DNA from: Liolophura sinensis
Taxonomy: Eukaryota; Mollusca; Polyplacophora; Chitonida; Chitonidae
NCBI RefSeq assembly: GCF_032854445.1
Contig: NC_088295.1
Location: forward strand, 45,989,385 to 46,053,384
Length of the DNA: 64,000 nucleotides
Direction: 5' to 3'
Made by a program: the position numbers and the translations under genes. Below are positions 24,837 through 36,226 of the stretch, in pieces; the first letter of the stretch is position 1, and each line of letters opens with the position of its first letter. The notes beneath the pieces are model-generated. The model worked only from the letters and a program-made list of their open reading frames with translations. It was not told the origin of the DNA and searched no databases.

Positions 24837-25022
24837 CATTGTTGAGCTCGCCCAGGGAGGGGCCAGTGGACTCTCAGTCCTGCGCACATTCCGACTTCTA
24901 CGAATTCTTAAGTTAGTGAGGTTTTTACCTGCTCTTAGACGACAGCTGGTGGTGATGCTCAGAACGATGGACAATGTGGCCACATTCTTTGCCCTACTAG
25001 TTCTCTTCATGTTCATATTTAG
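24837..25022 (+). CDS. Cav3 exon: domain II S4 and S5
   Basis: Acceptor CATCCACAG, donor GTATGT at 25023; the preceding intron is only 161 bases. Reads [20 protein letters not shown], then the S4 charges [19 protein letters not shown] and S5 [16 protein letters not shown]. Ends with AG, which is completed by the first base of either alternative next exon (C or T, both giving Ser). Confidence 0.96.
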
Positions 25023-26312
25023 GTATGTATACACCCCTCGGTTCTCATCGCCATGTACTTCTATCATTCACTACATCAAGAAAAGCCGTATGAATGACAA
25101 ATTTAAATTATAAACATCTGTTCAGGTTGTAAAAATGGTAATGTTTGAATCTCCTGTTGCACTTTCATCCCAGTACATTATAGCCCGTTTAATAGAATGA
25201 TCCATTTTCCATTTGAACTCTGCAAGTGTCTCATGGTTCATGCTTTAAATGTTACCCTTCACTATAAATGTACAGCAAGTTCACCGAATATATATATATA
25301 TATATTTTGTGTGTGCCTGAACTGACCTTTGCTTGGTACCTGTAACTTTGATGTAGATATTTTTACGAATTAATTCCGTATCAAAATGCAGGCTCTTATG
25401 TTATAAAAATATTATCATAACTAAGTTTAATTTTCAAAGCTTACTGACATTCATATTTTATGGTCAAAAATGTATGTACTTGTACATATACATCATATCT
25501 AATGCCAAGGGTATAATTTTATTTTTTTTTCCCACCATTGTCTGCATGTCACAAACTTCCTCTGGTACATTCATGTACTGGCATGCATTTTGATTATTTT
25601 CAACTGTGAACATTGTAAATTTTAGTTTAATATTAATATGTCCTACACTATATTTAGTTCAAGGTCTTCAAGATCAACACGCCTGTGGGTTGAACATTGG
25701 AAAATCTCTCTGAAAAAAAAATGAATATTAAAAACCAGAGTTCAGGAAGATGAAACTTTTTATTTAAAAAATTTCTTTTATGTTCTGTTTAAATGTTGAA
25801 TTATTGTCCCAAAACACACATGTTTCTAAATGTAATGAGATCTTTAAAAATCACTCCAGACACATGTAACCCCTGATTAATCTAAAGGTCTCAATTAGAT
25901 ATAAATGTTTGGAATGAAACCTGGCATGCATCATTTTATTGAAACCATTTTCTATTTGATAATGCTGTCTTAAATTTTATTTATTTGAAATCAAAGGATA
26001 TCTGACATAGAAGTATTTTTCCTGGAAAACATGTGAAGATAAGTAATATATCAGAATAAATACAGCCACTCAGTAAAGAGGTGATTTTCCAGTCTTCATT
26101 GCCATCCAATTTCCTGTCTCTCTCCATGGCTTTATACACATATGTATATCTTTGTATATGCATCTGAATTGTAACATCATTTGGGGGAGTTCTCTTCCAG
26201 GTCTAGGGTTATGTATCATCATCATAAACAGTTTTACTGGGTATTTTACAGCCCCTACTCTTCTCCATCACCATATTATTTCTAACCCATGTTATTTTAC
26301 ACACAAATCTAG
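25023..26312 (+). other. intron, AT-rich
   Basis: Phase-2 intron of 1.3 kb. Contains a short TA run at 25288-25305 and nothing else that I can name. Confidence 0.8.
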
Positions 26313-26430
26313 CATTCTGGGTATGAACTTATTTGGCTGCAAGTTCTGTGTGCGAAGGAAAGACGGCACTCATAAATGCAATCGCAAGAACTTTGACTCG
26401 CTTCTGTGGTCCATCATTACAGTATTTCAG
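26313..26430 (+). CDS. Cav3 alternative exon A: domain II turret and pore helix (short form)
   Basis: Acceptor AAATCTAG, donor GTATTG at 26431. 118 bases encode [20 protein letters not shown] and then [17 protein letters not shown]. This form is close in length and sequence to the single vertebrate exon ([27 protein letters not shown]). It has three cysteines. It shares phase with the exon at 27724 and encodes the same part of the channel, so the two are alternatives; including both would shift frame and soon meet a stop, and skipping both also shifts frame. Confidence 0.94.
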
Positions 26431-27723
26431 GTATTGGGACAAACTTTAAACAACTACTGCATGATGATATTACCAATGGGCCATTCAGTAGCACATGTAC
26501 TCGCTAGCACTCCCCCCCCCCACCCAAAAAAGACCCTCCCATAGGGAACCATACATTGCACTTGCAGTGGCATTTGGCAGTTTCCAAACATGGCTGTTTT
26601 CTAAATTACAAAAACTGTATGAATTCATCTTAACATTGGTGGTTCATAATTTACAAAAGTGCAGAAAGTCGGAAACGGCTACCACCTCTTTCCCCAATAG
26701 TTGTTTCTTTCTATATGACTGGAGATTCACAACAGTTATAGGATTTGGTAAAAAAAAAATGTCAGTCACTCCTGCCTTTGACATAGTATTTTAACAACAA
26801 CAACAGACATGCCAGTAGATGCGCTAAAATTCACTGCAGCTATAATGTGTGGGCTGGTTAGAGTTCTGCTAGAAAACTAGGCAGAAAAAACAGTGAGGGA
26901 TGACAAAGGATTCAAGAATACAAAGATAATTTGGTAATTAAGAAAGGACATTGGGTTCAGAAGCCCAAGAAGAAAAATTGAAATAAAGGAAGGATTTTTC
27001 TTGGAAAAAGCTTTACTGTGTTCTAGAATAGTCATCTTTTTCATCCCTTGCTTGTTGTATCACTTTTTGGTGTTCAGTTTTATGTTTCTTTGTTTTTCTG
27101 TTGCATGGATTTCTGTATTATTCCCATACCCCCCCTACCCACCACCCCCATATATTTGTTTCAACGAGAGCTGTCACCAATGTCTAATGCTGACAATTTC
27201 TACTCAGTCCATTGTAACCAAAGATCAATGACAGTTCAGTCTTTCAGGGACTCTTTTTGAACTCCTTGTTATGAGTATGGATTTTTCTTAGTCATCAAAA
27301 CTGTAATTCTGGGAAGCCAATCAAAGCTTACATGTGGAATATCAGTGAAAAGATGAACTATACTTTCATGTACATTGTACGTTGATAAAGAAAGGAATGG
27401 CAAGCATTGCTTTCGTCGATCTGTCTTTATTTAGGGTGCTTCACAAGTAACACTTGCCATATGTGCTAATCTTTCCTCATTTCGTCATATCCTCAAAGAA
27501 AAAAGTAGCAGATCTTGAATGTTTTGCACAGATATGGTCACAGCTCCTGTTATTCATGCATGATGTACGCACCACTACACACTTAGATATGTAGCATTAC
27601 CCATATTTATACGAAGAAAACCCTGTTCAGTAGTGGACAGAAATCTCCCGAGGAGATTGTAAGAGTAGAAATATGGTTGTGGCTGATACTATGTTGTTTT
27701 TTGTTGCATTTGGTGAAATGTAG
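26431..27723 (+). other. intron between the two alternative domain II exons
   Basis: 1,293 bases with C runs at 26512-26521 and 27129-27134 and no clear repeats. If the flanking exons are mutually exclusive this segment should carry splicing-control sequences; none can be named by eye. Confidence 0.75.
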
Positions 27724-27877
27724 TATTCTGGGCATGAGTTTGTTTGGTGGCAAATTATGTACGCAAGAGGACGGGACAGTATGTACCTGCTCGGATCAAC
27801 GCAACACCTCCATCTACTGTCAGTGTGAAAGAGCCAATTTTGATTCGCTCATCTGGTCTTTAGTGACAGTTTTCCAG
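27724..27877 (+). CDS. Cav3 alternative exon B: domain II turret and pore helix (long, Cys-rich form)
   Basis: Acceptor GAAATGTAG (poor pyrimidine tract), donor GTAACC at 27878. 154 bases encode ILGMSLFGGKLCTQEDGTVC, a Cys-rich insert (TCSDQRNTSIYCQCE) and ANFDSLIWSLVTVFQ. Compared with exon A it is 12 codons longer, has five cysteines and an NTS sequon. Pond-snail Cav3 is known to use two alternative exons at this exact place, and the choice changes how permeable the channel is to sodium. By position this is the same system; function here is inferred. Confidence 0.93.
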
Positions 27878-28336
27878 GTAACCCCAAAGCCTTTATCAAA
27901 CTCGCACTCTTCTTTTTTTTTTTATCTTTTTTTTTTTTTTTCCTCTGGTGTCTTTCCCGCATTTTGGCTGGGGATCCCTTGCAGCCACTCTTGTCATGTT
28001 TTCCAACGGTGCACAGTATTTAGTGACTGGCTTGCTGACAGTTTTAGCCTTCAGTATCCTGTGATGTTTTTATTTTTTAAACTTTTTTTTTTTTCATTGA
28101 CATCAAATTAGCATTCCAGCGAAATAGGGAATAATTAAGCTTTTCGAGATCACTTTTTTAGGATGAAAAACTATCATTTGTATTTGAGATTAAAAACCAA
28201 GAGGCAGAAGTGTAAATTTATTACAAAATACATGGTATCATTGCCTGTGACATTAAATGCAAAGTCACTGAAAATACAAGACAAGGGAAATCCTATAAAA
28301 GGTGAGTTCAAGATTGTAAAGAACAACCAAGAAAAA

Positions 28337-28592
28337 ATAACATAACGAGATATATGGATAACAACTTCCATTTATTTGGAAGCCACATTTCGGTATAGAT
28401 ACTAATACCGTTTTCAAACATAATGAACAGCCATAGCAACTCTACTTATATAAGCACATAAAGTGATTAGTGTCAACACATAGAGGCGAAGGATTAAGGG
28501 ATTACAGTGAGAAAAAAGATCAATGGTAGATGTGAGCTGAAGATCAGTGGGTTACTCGATCTTGTTGTTATCCATATATCTTGTTATGTTAT
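28337..28592. mobile_element. MITE-like element, 29-bp terminal inverted repeats
   Basis: 28337-28365 (ataacataacgagatatatg...) is the reverse complement of 28564-28592 with one mismatch in 29. The 198 bases between have no ORF. Structure fits a non-autonomous DNA transposon of about 256 bp. Confidence 0.75.
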
Positions 28593-28841
28593 CCAACTCA
28601 ACTTCTCAATGTCTCTCAGAGATGTTATAAACCAAGAAAAATGTTTTCACAGTCTTTTCAGATATGCCTAACCAGACTTCAGGCAGTTCTGAACCAGTTC
28701 AAAAGTAGAACTTGTAAAAAATATGTTAATTGTATTAAAAGAATGTTAACTTCCATGTTGACATCAGCACTGTTATACTGGCGACCAGTGCAAAGCACAA
28801 TATGATGTCTGCCCAGTACCTGTCTATAAGGGAACATGTAT

Positions 28842-28876
28842 ATTTTTGAGTACAGTGTAAAACACCAGTCAAAAAA
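28842..28876 (+). mobile_element. SINE tail fragment
   Basis: Only ttttgagtacagtgtaaaac and accagtcaaaaaa remain of the common SINE. Confidence 0.6.
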
Positions 28877-30442
28877 GAATATTGGGTATGGCATTAAGGT
28901 GTAATTTAATAAATAAAATATGCTAAGGACATAGCTGCATGAAAATCTAACGATCATCCCAGGGCTTCATATCACAAGACTTAAGTTTATACATGTAGGT
29001 TTTTTATAGTCCTAGGTTATATTACAGCATTGGACAATAAAATAAAATACCTCAGTAAATACCTGAAATACATGTACCAAATACATAATTAATATGTAGA
29101 TAAAAATGGCCTGTTTTAACTGTCATGGCAACATACTCAACTGGAGATGCCTGTTTGCTTGATTCAAGTTTTTCACTATCACCAGTTTTTTGAATTGAAA
29201 TAAAATCAGTGTGACTTACAAAACTGACATATAGCTCTTGCTGTTTCTTTGTAACACATATCTCAAATTGGGTGGCAAGTAAAATTGTACACACACCTTT
29301 GGCCCTCTTCTTAACCATCACTCTCAGTGATATTCGTTTACTCCAAGCATGGAGTAATGTATACACAGCTTGAATGTAAGCAACTTGAACACATTTTGTG
29401 AGTTGTTTCTCTTGAAAATATTTTAGTCGTCACCAAAAAAGAAATCTGCTCTCGCTCCTTCTCTTGCTGTCAATAAACAATACTCCTCTCTTTACATGCA
29501 TGATAAACCTGTTATTTCTACCGATGTCGTTTTTGCCTTTCAAATTTCAACACACGTATAATGCCGTTGGCATACATAGCATATTTATCACATGCGGAAT
29601 ATTTTAATGGACTGTCATTAAGCAGGCGTCTTTTTTCCAGTGAAAAGCATGAGTGAAATGGTGTACATGTTTTGCTGTGTGCATTACTCCCCTGCTCAAC
29701 CCTGTACTCCAACCAGCTTATAGCAAGAAACCCAGGCAAGGGGAAGAGGTCCATTGGTCCTTCATACATGTCATAGGCTGATGTCATGCTATACTTTCAC
29801 TTGGATAGCATGATGTATAATGTAGCAGTTGTTATATTGCATGCTGATATACATTTGTAGTGAATATCTTGTACTGGTCATACTTGTTATTAATTATGTA
29901 TTGTGTGAACTTCTGTATTTGTATGCAAATGTCATGTCTTAAATTTTCTGGCTAATTGACATCTTTTAAAGTTTAAAAGAAATAAATCTGAAAGCAGTTG
30001 CTCTCTATGAAATTTGGTTTATAGTCTTCATGAATACAGACAAATATGAATGGCATGTTTTTCACTTTGTTATACCAAAACATTATACCTTATTCTCTGA
30101 TCACAGGTTTTTAATAGTTAATGAAATGGTAAATCTAATGACTGATCTGCTCTTGTTTTCTCTCATTTACTAGCATGATTCCAGTTTAAAAATTTTAGAT
30201 CAGGAAATCTTGAAACTGCTTGGAAACTTGTGTTATTTACTATATCATGAACATATATTCCATCAAGTGCAGTTCTGGAGATTCCAGCACATTCAACAAA
30301 TTTCCAAGAACAGGCTTGTTGAGTAACATAATCAGCAGGTTGTAGAGGTTTTTTGTCTGATCTGCAGTTAGATTGTGATGACATTTAATTCTACTTTGTT
30401 TTCCTCCCTCCTCCCCTCTCTCACTCCTTCCCACTCTCCTAG

Positions 30443-30598
30443 GTGCTAACTCAGGAAGACTGGAACACAGTACTGTACAACGGCATGGAGAAAACATCGT
30501 CCTGGGCTTCTCTTTATTTCATTGCTCTCATGACATTTGGAAACTATGTCCTTTTCAACCTCCTCGTGGCTATCTTAGTGGAAGGCTTCTCCACTGAG
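30443..30598 (+). CDS. Cav3 exon: domain II selectivity filter and S6
   Basis: Acceptor CTCTCCTAG, donor GTGAGT at 30599; 52 codons in phase 0. Reads [20 protein letters not shown], then IIS6 ([20 protein letters not shown]) and GFSTE. The glutamate of TQEDW is the domain II selectivity residue. Virtually identical to vertebrate Cav3. It joins in frame to either alternative turret exon. Confidence 0.97.
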
Positions 30599-32885
30599 GT
30601 GAGTAGATGTGCATATATAATGACATTCCTGCACTGAATATCTCCTGGGTCACACTAACCCAGACACTCTGAATGAGAATTCCAGAGCATTGATTTTTTT
30701 TTTTTTTTAAAAAAAACATTTTTTGTCCTATAAATTGTATCACACTACACAGAATACTTCTCCAGTAGAAATACTTATCCCTTCAGGAAATGTGGCGTTT
30801 CCGTGTGCACAGAAATGATTTTCCCCAAAAATGAACACCATTTAATTCACAGAATATACAATGGATTCTGGAGACGCCACTGTTCTTGTGACCTTGGTTG
30901 CAACGTTCAGCAGAAGTTTGTAATTATGTTTTCATCAGTGCTAGAGGAAAGTGGCTTAAATTTCACTATAATTTTTTCAGTTTTTTATATAATGGTAATC
31001 AGTATTAGACGCATTAATCGGGAATAATGCTGTCATGAGCGATAAAATTATGCAGGCACTTGGCCAGGTTCAAGAAAGTTGACGGAGAGGCAATGTGTGA
31101 GAATCAGGCTAACATAAAAACAGAGTATTTTGCTAATTTGGAAATATCTAAGTGCAGTCTAACATTCATACTCTTCCTGCACTGGTTAACAGACCACCTT
31201 TAAATGAAGTAAATGTATGCATCATCTAAAAGAACAGTCCTTGCCGATTCTCAGTATGGTCTCCACAATTTTTTCATCTATATATTTTTTTAGCTGCTAA
31301 ACATGTTCTAATTTCTCTATTTCCGGTTAGCAACAAAAGAATCTGTGACATCATTGTGTAGTTTTCTTAGCAGGACTCTTACAGAACCCCATTGTTTTTT
31401 GGTTTTTGTCTTTTTTTGCATTTTATTAACTATGACTAATGTTTAAAAAAAATCCAGAAAATCATATTTGCACTCAGCATGATGGCCTTAAATATGATGG
31501 GTACTTTATTTAAAGGTGGTGTCTTCATTTCATTTAAGCAACACATTTGTTAATTAAGAGTGCAGTCGCCGAATATTGATCACAGGTATATATGGTGATC
31601 AAGTATATACCTGCACTAATCGTCATTGATCATTTTAGGCTCACAAATATCTCCGCCCATAGCTATTTCACAAATCATATATCAGGTTTAGTAAATAAAC
31701 AGACTTTATTTCACCTCTCCAAAAATCCTGTGTTAATGTGATAGATTATCTGTCATGGTGTTTGATTCTGTGCTAATAATAGGCCTATTGCACTTTTCAT
31801 AGCCAATGGATTTGAAAACTGGGTAGGGTTGAAAGCACAAATCTTCAAGCTAGGGCATTTAATAGCACTTAATAAAGCTTGGTCATTTTGTAAAACATCC
31901 TAGCTGGGGGCTTACATGGCATAGGTGGTTAGCGTGCTTGTGGGGCACATTGAACCCAGGAGCTTTTTAAAGTCCAACTTATGCTGGCTTTCACTCTGGC
32001 AGTACATGTAAAGGTCTGCCAGCAGCTTGTGAATGGTCATGGGTTTCCTCCGGGCTCTGCTCGGTTTCCTGTGACCAAAATGCTGGCCGCCTTGGTAAAG
32101 TAAAATATTCTTGAGTGCAGCGTAAAACACCAATCAAAAAAAATAATTAAACATCTTAGCTTATCGTATAGAGTGATTAACCTTTTGTCTGCATATACTG
32201 TGTTAGCTGGCAGGGAGATCGGACATACAGATATACGTTGGAGGATTGGAAAAGTAAATTCCAGAATTATTGGTTCTTGCCAGTTACGCAGGTCTCACGA
32301 AATACCAGCTTCTCAAATTGTGTTATCACATCAAAGTTTGACTGATACTGATGTGTTGGTAGCAAATATGCCCAAGAAGTTGTGAGCGTTATTCTTTTGT
32401 ACACCCCTTAGCACGAGAAATAGGCTGTAGATTAAGTAAAGAGTTTCTGGTAAACATAAGATTAAGCTTTGAGATCTGATGGTCAGCTATAAAATTACAT
32501 GTATGCTCCAGACTGACATTATGACCAGCTGATTACCAATATGAGCAAAAACTCTTGGAGTTTTCATGTCCTTTACTATTTCCAGAATGGTGTTATCTGT
32601 CAGTAGTTTGTGCATGCAGCTGTATGCTACACTGAACAAATTTGTAAAAGTGTTAGACGCAGAACAAGAGATGCTTAAGAAATACACCTCCACACATAAA
32701 GATTTCAATTCAAGATTTGCTGTGTTGACAGTGTTCGATTATGGGTTCACGTGCAATAGGTTGCCGTTGGTTACTGGTACTTCATTAGAGAGAGAATAAG
32801 ATTTCAAATTAAGATTGTTGTTAAATTGCAGAATGTGACAGTTCTCTGACATTCATTTGTTTTATTATTTTTTTTTTATAAAAAG
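30599..32885 (+). other. intron with one SINE
   Basis: Phase-0 intron of 2.3 kb. A diverged SINE lies at 31906-32146; the remainder is AT-rich with no exon seen. Confidence 0.8.
31906..32146 (+). mobile_element. SINE copy, diverged
   Basis: Retains parts of the tRNA-like head (ggtggttagcgtgct), aaagtccaacttatgctgg, gggtttcctccgggctctg, aaatattcttgagtgcag and taaaacaccaatc with an A-rich tail. Confidence 0.8.
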
Positions 32886-33039
32886 GATGAGGACAAAAAG
32901 CGTGAAAAAGAAAAGGAGCGCGAGAAAGAGAAAAAAGAGAGCCTGACCAAGGAGAACAACAACAACGAACATTTCAAAGGTGAGAAGGACAAGTTAAAGG
33001 ATGATGGAGAGCTGGATGAAAAGAACAACAAGGAAAAAG
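32886..33039 (+). CDS. Cav3 exon: start of II-III linker, two alternative 3' ends
   Basis: The acceptor is ATAAAAAG after a T run. Encodes a very charged stretch: DEDKKREKEKEREKEKKE, SLTKENNNNEHFK. Two GT donors follow in the same phase: GTGAGA at 32980 (short exon 32886-32979) and GTACTT at 33040 (long exon to 33039, adding EKDKLKDDGELDEKNNKEK). Either joins in frame to the exon at 34960. The charged repeat is probably helical. Vertebrates have a charged but unrelated sequence here, so the call rests on frame, phase and position. Confidence 0.8.
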
Positions 33040-34959
33040 GTACTTGCTTCATTCCAAGAGGTGACAGTTTCCTTGTACTTTTACATTGTGCCTCTTGGAT
33101 GAAACTCTTCTGGACTTTTCGTGGACCTTTTCTCTGCCAACTTTCCCTGTCTCTCTCAAACCTCAAAAGTTCTCAGTTCGCCGCCTCACACATTGAAATC
33201 ATTCATCAAGTTTAATCTCTACACTCCTTTCTCTAACGCTTGTTTTGTCGCTAACGCATGAGGATGATAAGAAAAGAGAAGCACTTCTAATTAAACACCT
33301 ATGGTGATCGATAATGCAAGTCTGTCTGTGAGAAAAACATTCCTCCATTAACATAATTACCTCATTTTTGGATTGGTCTAACAACAACTACAGCGAGTGT
33401 GGCAGAATATTTTGTGAAAGTAGCCCTTTAACCCGTGAAAAGTATGAAAAACTAGTGAAGCATTTTGACCAATAAAAGACTAGCTTTTAATTTTTGCTTG
33501 AAAAGAGGAGACTTATAAATCAATATGTGCATTTTTACAATCTACAGATTCAAGTAAACATATTAGCCTGCATGTAGGTGCTAGTTCCAGCGGATCCGAT
33601 TCATGCTATACATGTATTTTAACTTCTAGTTACATGTGTCATTAAAATAAGTTTCCTAGAGAGATTTAAAGAGTATAGCTGAAAACAGAAAGTAATTAAA
33701 CATTGTGCGTGCTCAGGTAGACAACGTTGGCTCTTTTAGATTGAAGATTAATGGCCATAAATTTGTGGATAAGATGTGAAGTTTACAGGTACACTTAAAA
33801 CGGAATATTTGCCATTAACAAATTGTATTAAAGAGAATTGTATTAAATAGTGCATCGGTCAGAGATTGTCAAATTCAGTGAAAGATTAAGTGAGTAATGC
33901 TTTCTCTGCATTGCATTAAATTTATCAAAGCATGTACATTCATGTATTAAGCTTACTATATGTCAGTGTTCAAGAAAATTCCAAACATTTATCAACATAT
34001 ATTTCTCAAAGGTTGAAAAGCATTTACATCTATCAGTAAGTGATACTCAAAACCATTTTTTCCCTGGCTGAGAACTTTTGATCGGAGACAATTTGAAACT
34101 TTGTTGGAAATTCTGAATCTGGCTTTTGGAGAGAATATTGTATATTTGTGTTGTATGAGAAGTGAAAGTCTGCATGCAGCTACAGTGGAAGGATACCCTG
34201 ATTTATGTATCATAGTTCAGTAACACATTAACCTAACTACCAGGCAGTAGCATGCATCTTTTATAACCAAGTGTTATAAATTGTGAACTGAATGCCTTTT
34301 TATGACTGATTTCATTCATTTTTGAAATTTATTTCTTCAAATTACGTGAATGCCTGGATAGGTAATGTGATATTACATTATGAAAAGTATATTTAATTAC
34401 TGAGTATCTGTAATTTGTTTCATTGACATATTACATATATTGTATCTCCTATGGAGTCTTGTACATGTATTTTTCCTATTGTTTATGTACATGTATTTTT
34501 TATATTTGTGAAACCTGCAGTGTGAACCTGGTGAAGTTATCCCAGTATTGTGGATGTACACATTGTGTTTTGTACTTCTATTATTTCTTCCATGACTACA
34601 ACATGTATCTGTTTTACTACTGCATTTAAATGTGATACCTTAACATAGTTATGAAAGGTTGAGGAACCAAAAACAAGTGTTTGTATACAATATTTTATGA
34701 AAAGGAATGTGCCTGATCCCCAAATTGGCAGTTATCAAATTTCAGCTTTTTCAGTTGGGCCCAAATTTTTGGTTTATTACAAATATGTTAATTCAAAGAG
34801 AACTTTATGAACAGAACTAAAAAAAAAACAGTTCCTTATGGTTGTTTGCCGATTCATTATTATTTATGTTTTTCGATGTTTTCATACTTACAGGCAGCTG
34901 TATGTGCAGTTACTTTGACAATTTGTTGCTAACCAGTGTGGTCGTTGTCTTGCCCTCAG
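33040..34959 (+). other. intron, nothing notable
   Basis: Phase-1 intron of 1.9 kb; AT-rich, no repeat or exon seen. Confidence 0.75.
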
Positions 34960-35189
34960 AGAGAAAAATGCTAGCCTTACCACCTCCTGTCAGTGTGACC
35001 AAAGAAGAGAATGCCCCCGTGAATGATGGACCACTCAACCCACCAATCATCACTCATACAGCAGCCACGCCAATGGCAACACCACAAGGATCACCCAATG
35101 AAATTGCCATGAAAGATGTCAATAACAAGCTCAGTGTCATCAAAGCCAGTCCTCAGAGCACATTGTCCGTGGAGTCTGACAGATCTTCA
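34960..35189 (+). CDS. Cav3 exon: II-III linker with HTAATPM motif
   Basis: Acceptor TGCCCTCAG, donor GTATGT at 35190. Reads RKMLALPPPVSVTKEENAP, then NPPIITHTAATPMATPQGS, a motif shared with vertebrate Cav3 (PPLIIHTAATPM). It goes on with LSVIKASPQSTLSVESDRSS, a Ser-rich probable phosphorylation region. Phase in 1, out 0. Confidence 0.94.
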
Positions 35190-35659
35190 GTATGTGTTGT
35201 TATATCATAACTAAGCTCACTTTTATGGAGTACTTGACAAAAAAATCTGTTATGATCTGTAATTGACAAAATGTTCCTTTTACAGTGCATGAGCTTGAAG
35301 CATATTGTTTGCCTTTTCACAGACATCTTGATAAATAGTTAGATCAAGCCCATGGGTTTCATGAAATGAACCTCGGCTACAATTATGAAAAGCAATTATG
35401 GAAAGTTGGTAGGTATAGTCTTGAACAGATTACATGCGAAATAAGCTGAATCAGCGGAGGTAGTAAAGCATGTTTTCTTTTTTATTTCAAGCAGCATTTT
35501 AATGTGTCTTCATGCCCAAGATGTATTGTAAGCACAAGATGTATTGTAAGCAAATATTGACCTGACTGCCATCATAAAAATACAAAATTCATGAAACACC
35601 AAACAAATACACAAGTAAACAAAATAATGGCTAAATTAGAGCTTCTCCATTCTGTACAG
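35190..35659 (+). other. intron, nothing notable
   Basis: 470-base phase-0 intron, GTATGT to TGTACAG. A short direct repeat (agatgtattgtaagca) occurs at about 35519 and 35538. Confidence 0.8.
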
Positions 35660-35961
35660 ACGAGCCTCAGTGTGCGTAGTTCACCGCGCCTCTCCCCAAA
35701 GCTACGGCGTCATGGAAGTCGCGGCAGTCAAAGGAGCTGGAAGATGAAGAATCGTAGGAGGGAAGGGGACAAGAGTAGCCTGATGGTGGACACAGGGTGG
35801 GACAGTGGAGATGACGCAGACGATGAGGTCAACTCTGGCCATTGCCCTACCCCCAGGCCGGCCTCCTCCACCTACACCCCAGGCACTCCACACAGCCCAA
35901 CACCCCTAATAACCACAGGTATGACCATCATCCCAGTACAGCTTGTCCACTGTTGTGTAGG
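35660..35961 (+). CDS. Cav3 exon: II-III linker, basic then acidic region (3' end uncertain)
   Basis: Acceptor CTGTACAG. Encodes TSLSVRSSPRLSPKLRRHGS, RRREGDKSSLMVDTGWDSGD, DADDEVNSG and a Pro/Thr-rich tail. It parallels the vertebrate order: basic Ser/Arg-rich, then RRSLLSGEG-like, then acidic. Two ends are possible. GTATGA at 35919 is the better donor but leaves phase 1, which does not fit the next exon (39950, needs phase 2). GTAACA at 35962 gives phase 2 and adds MTIIPVQLVHCCVG. I give the phase-compatible end; a missed small exon between 35919 and 39949 is the alternative. Confidence 0.75.
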
Positions 35962-36121
35962 GTAACAAAGGCAAAGGTTGATCCCCACTGCCTGCTGCTG
36001 CCACAAAGACAACCTGATAGTTAAGTTCCTCAACTGGGTGAAGGTCATATCCCAAAATAATGATGTAGATCATATAATATGTATCAGAGGCAAATATTGG
36101 TGCTTAAACGTACTTTGTTTT

Positions 36122-36226
36122 TTAGTAGAATATAGTCATCCTACCTTCCACACAAACTTCAAAACACCTTTACAAAGTCAATACAACTCCCAGAAGGAAG
36201 GAAAATTAGCATGGGTAAATGTTAGG
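36122..36226. repeat. fragment of dispersed repeat family
   Basis: Shares tagtagaatata, accttccacacaaactt, aatacaactcccagaa and gggtaaatgttaggtc with copies at 45417-45589, 52905-53147 and 56636-56856. Confidence 0.6.

Larger units (their letters stand above)
27878..30442 (+). other. intron with inverted-repeat element
   Basis: Phase-0 intron of 2.6 kb. T-rich runs lie just after the donor (27911-27942, 28083-28095). It holds the element at 28337-28592 and a short SINE tail at 28842-28876. No further exon seen. Confidence 0.8.
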
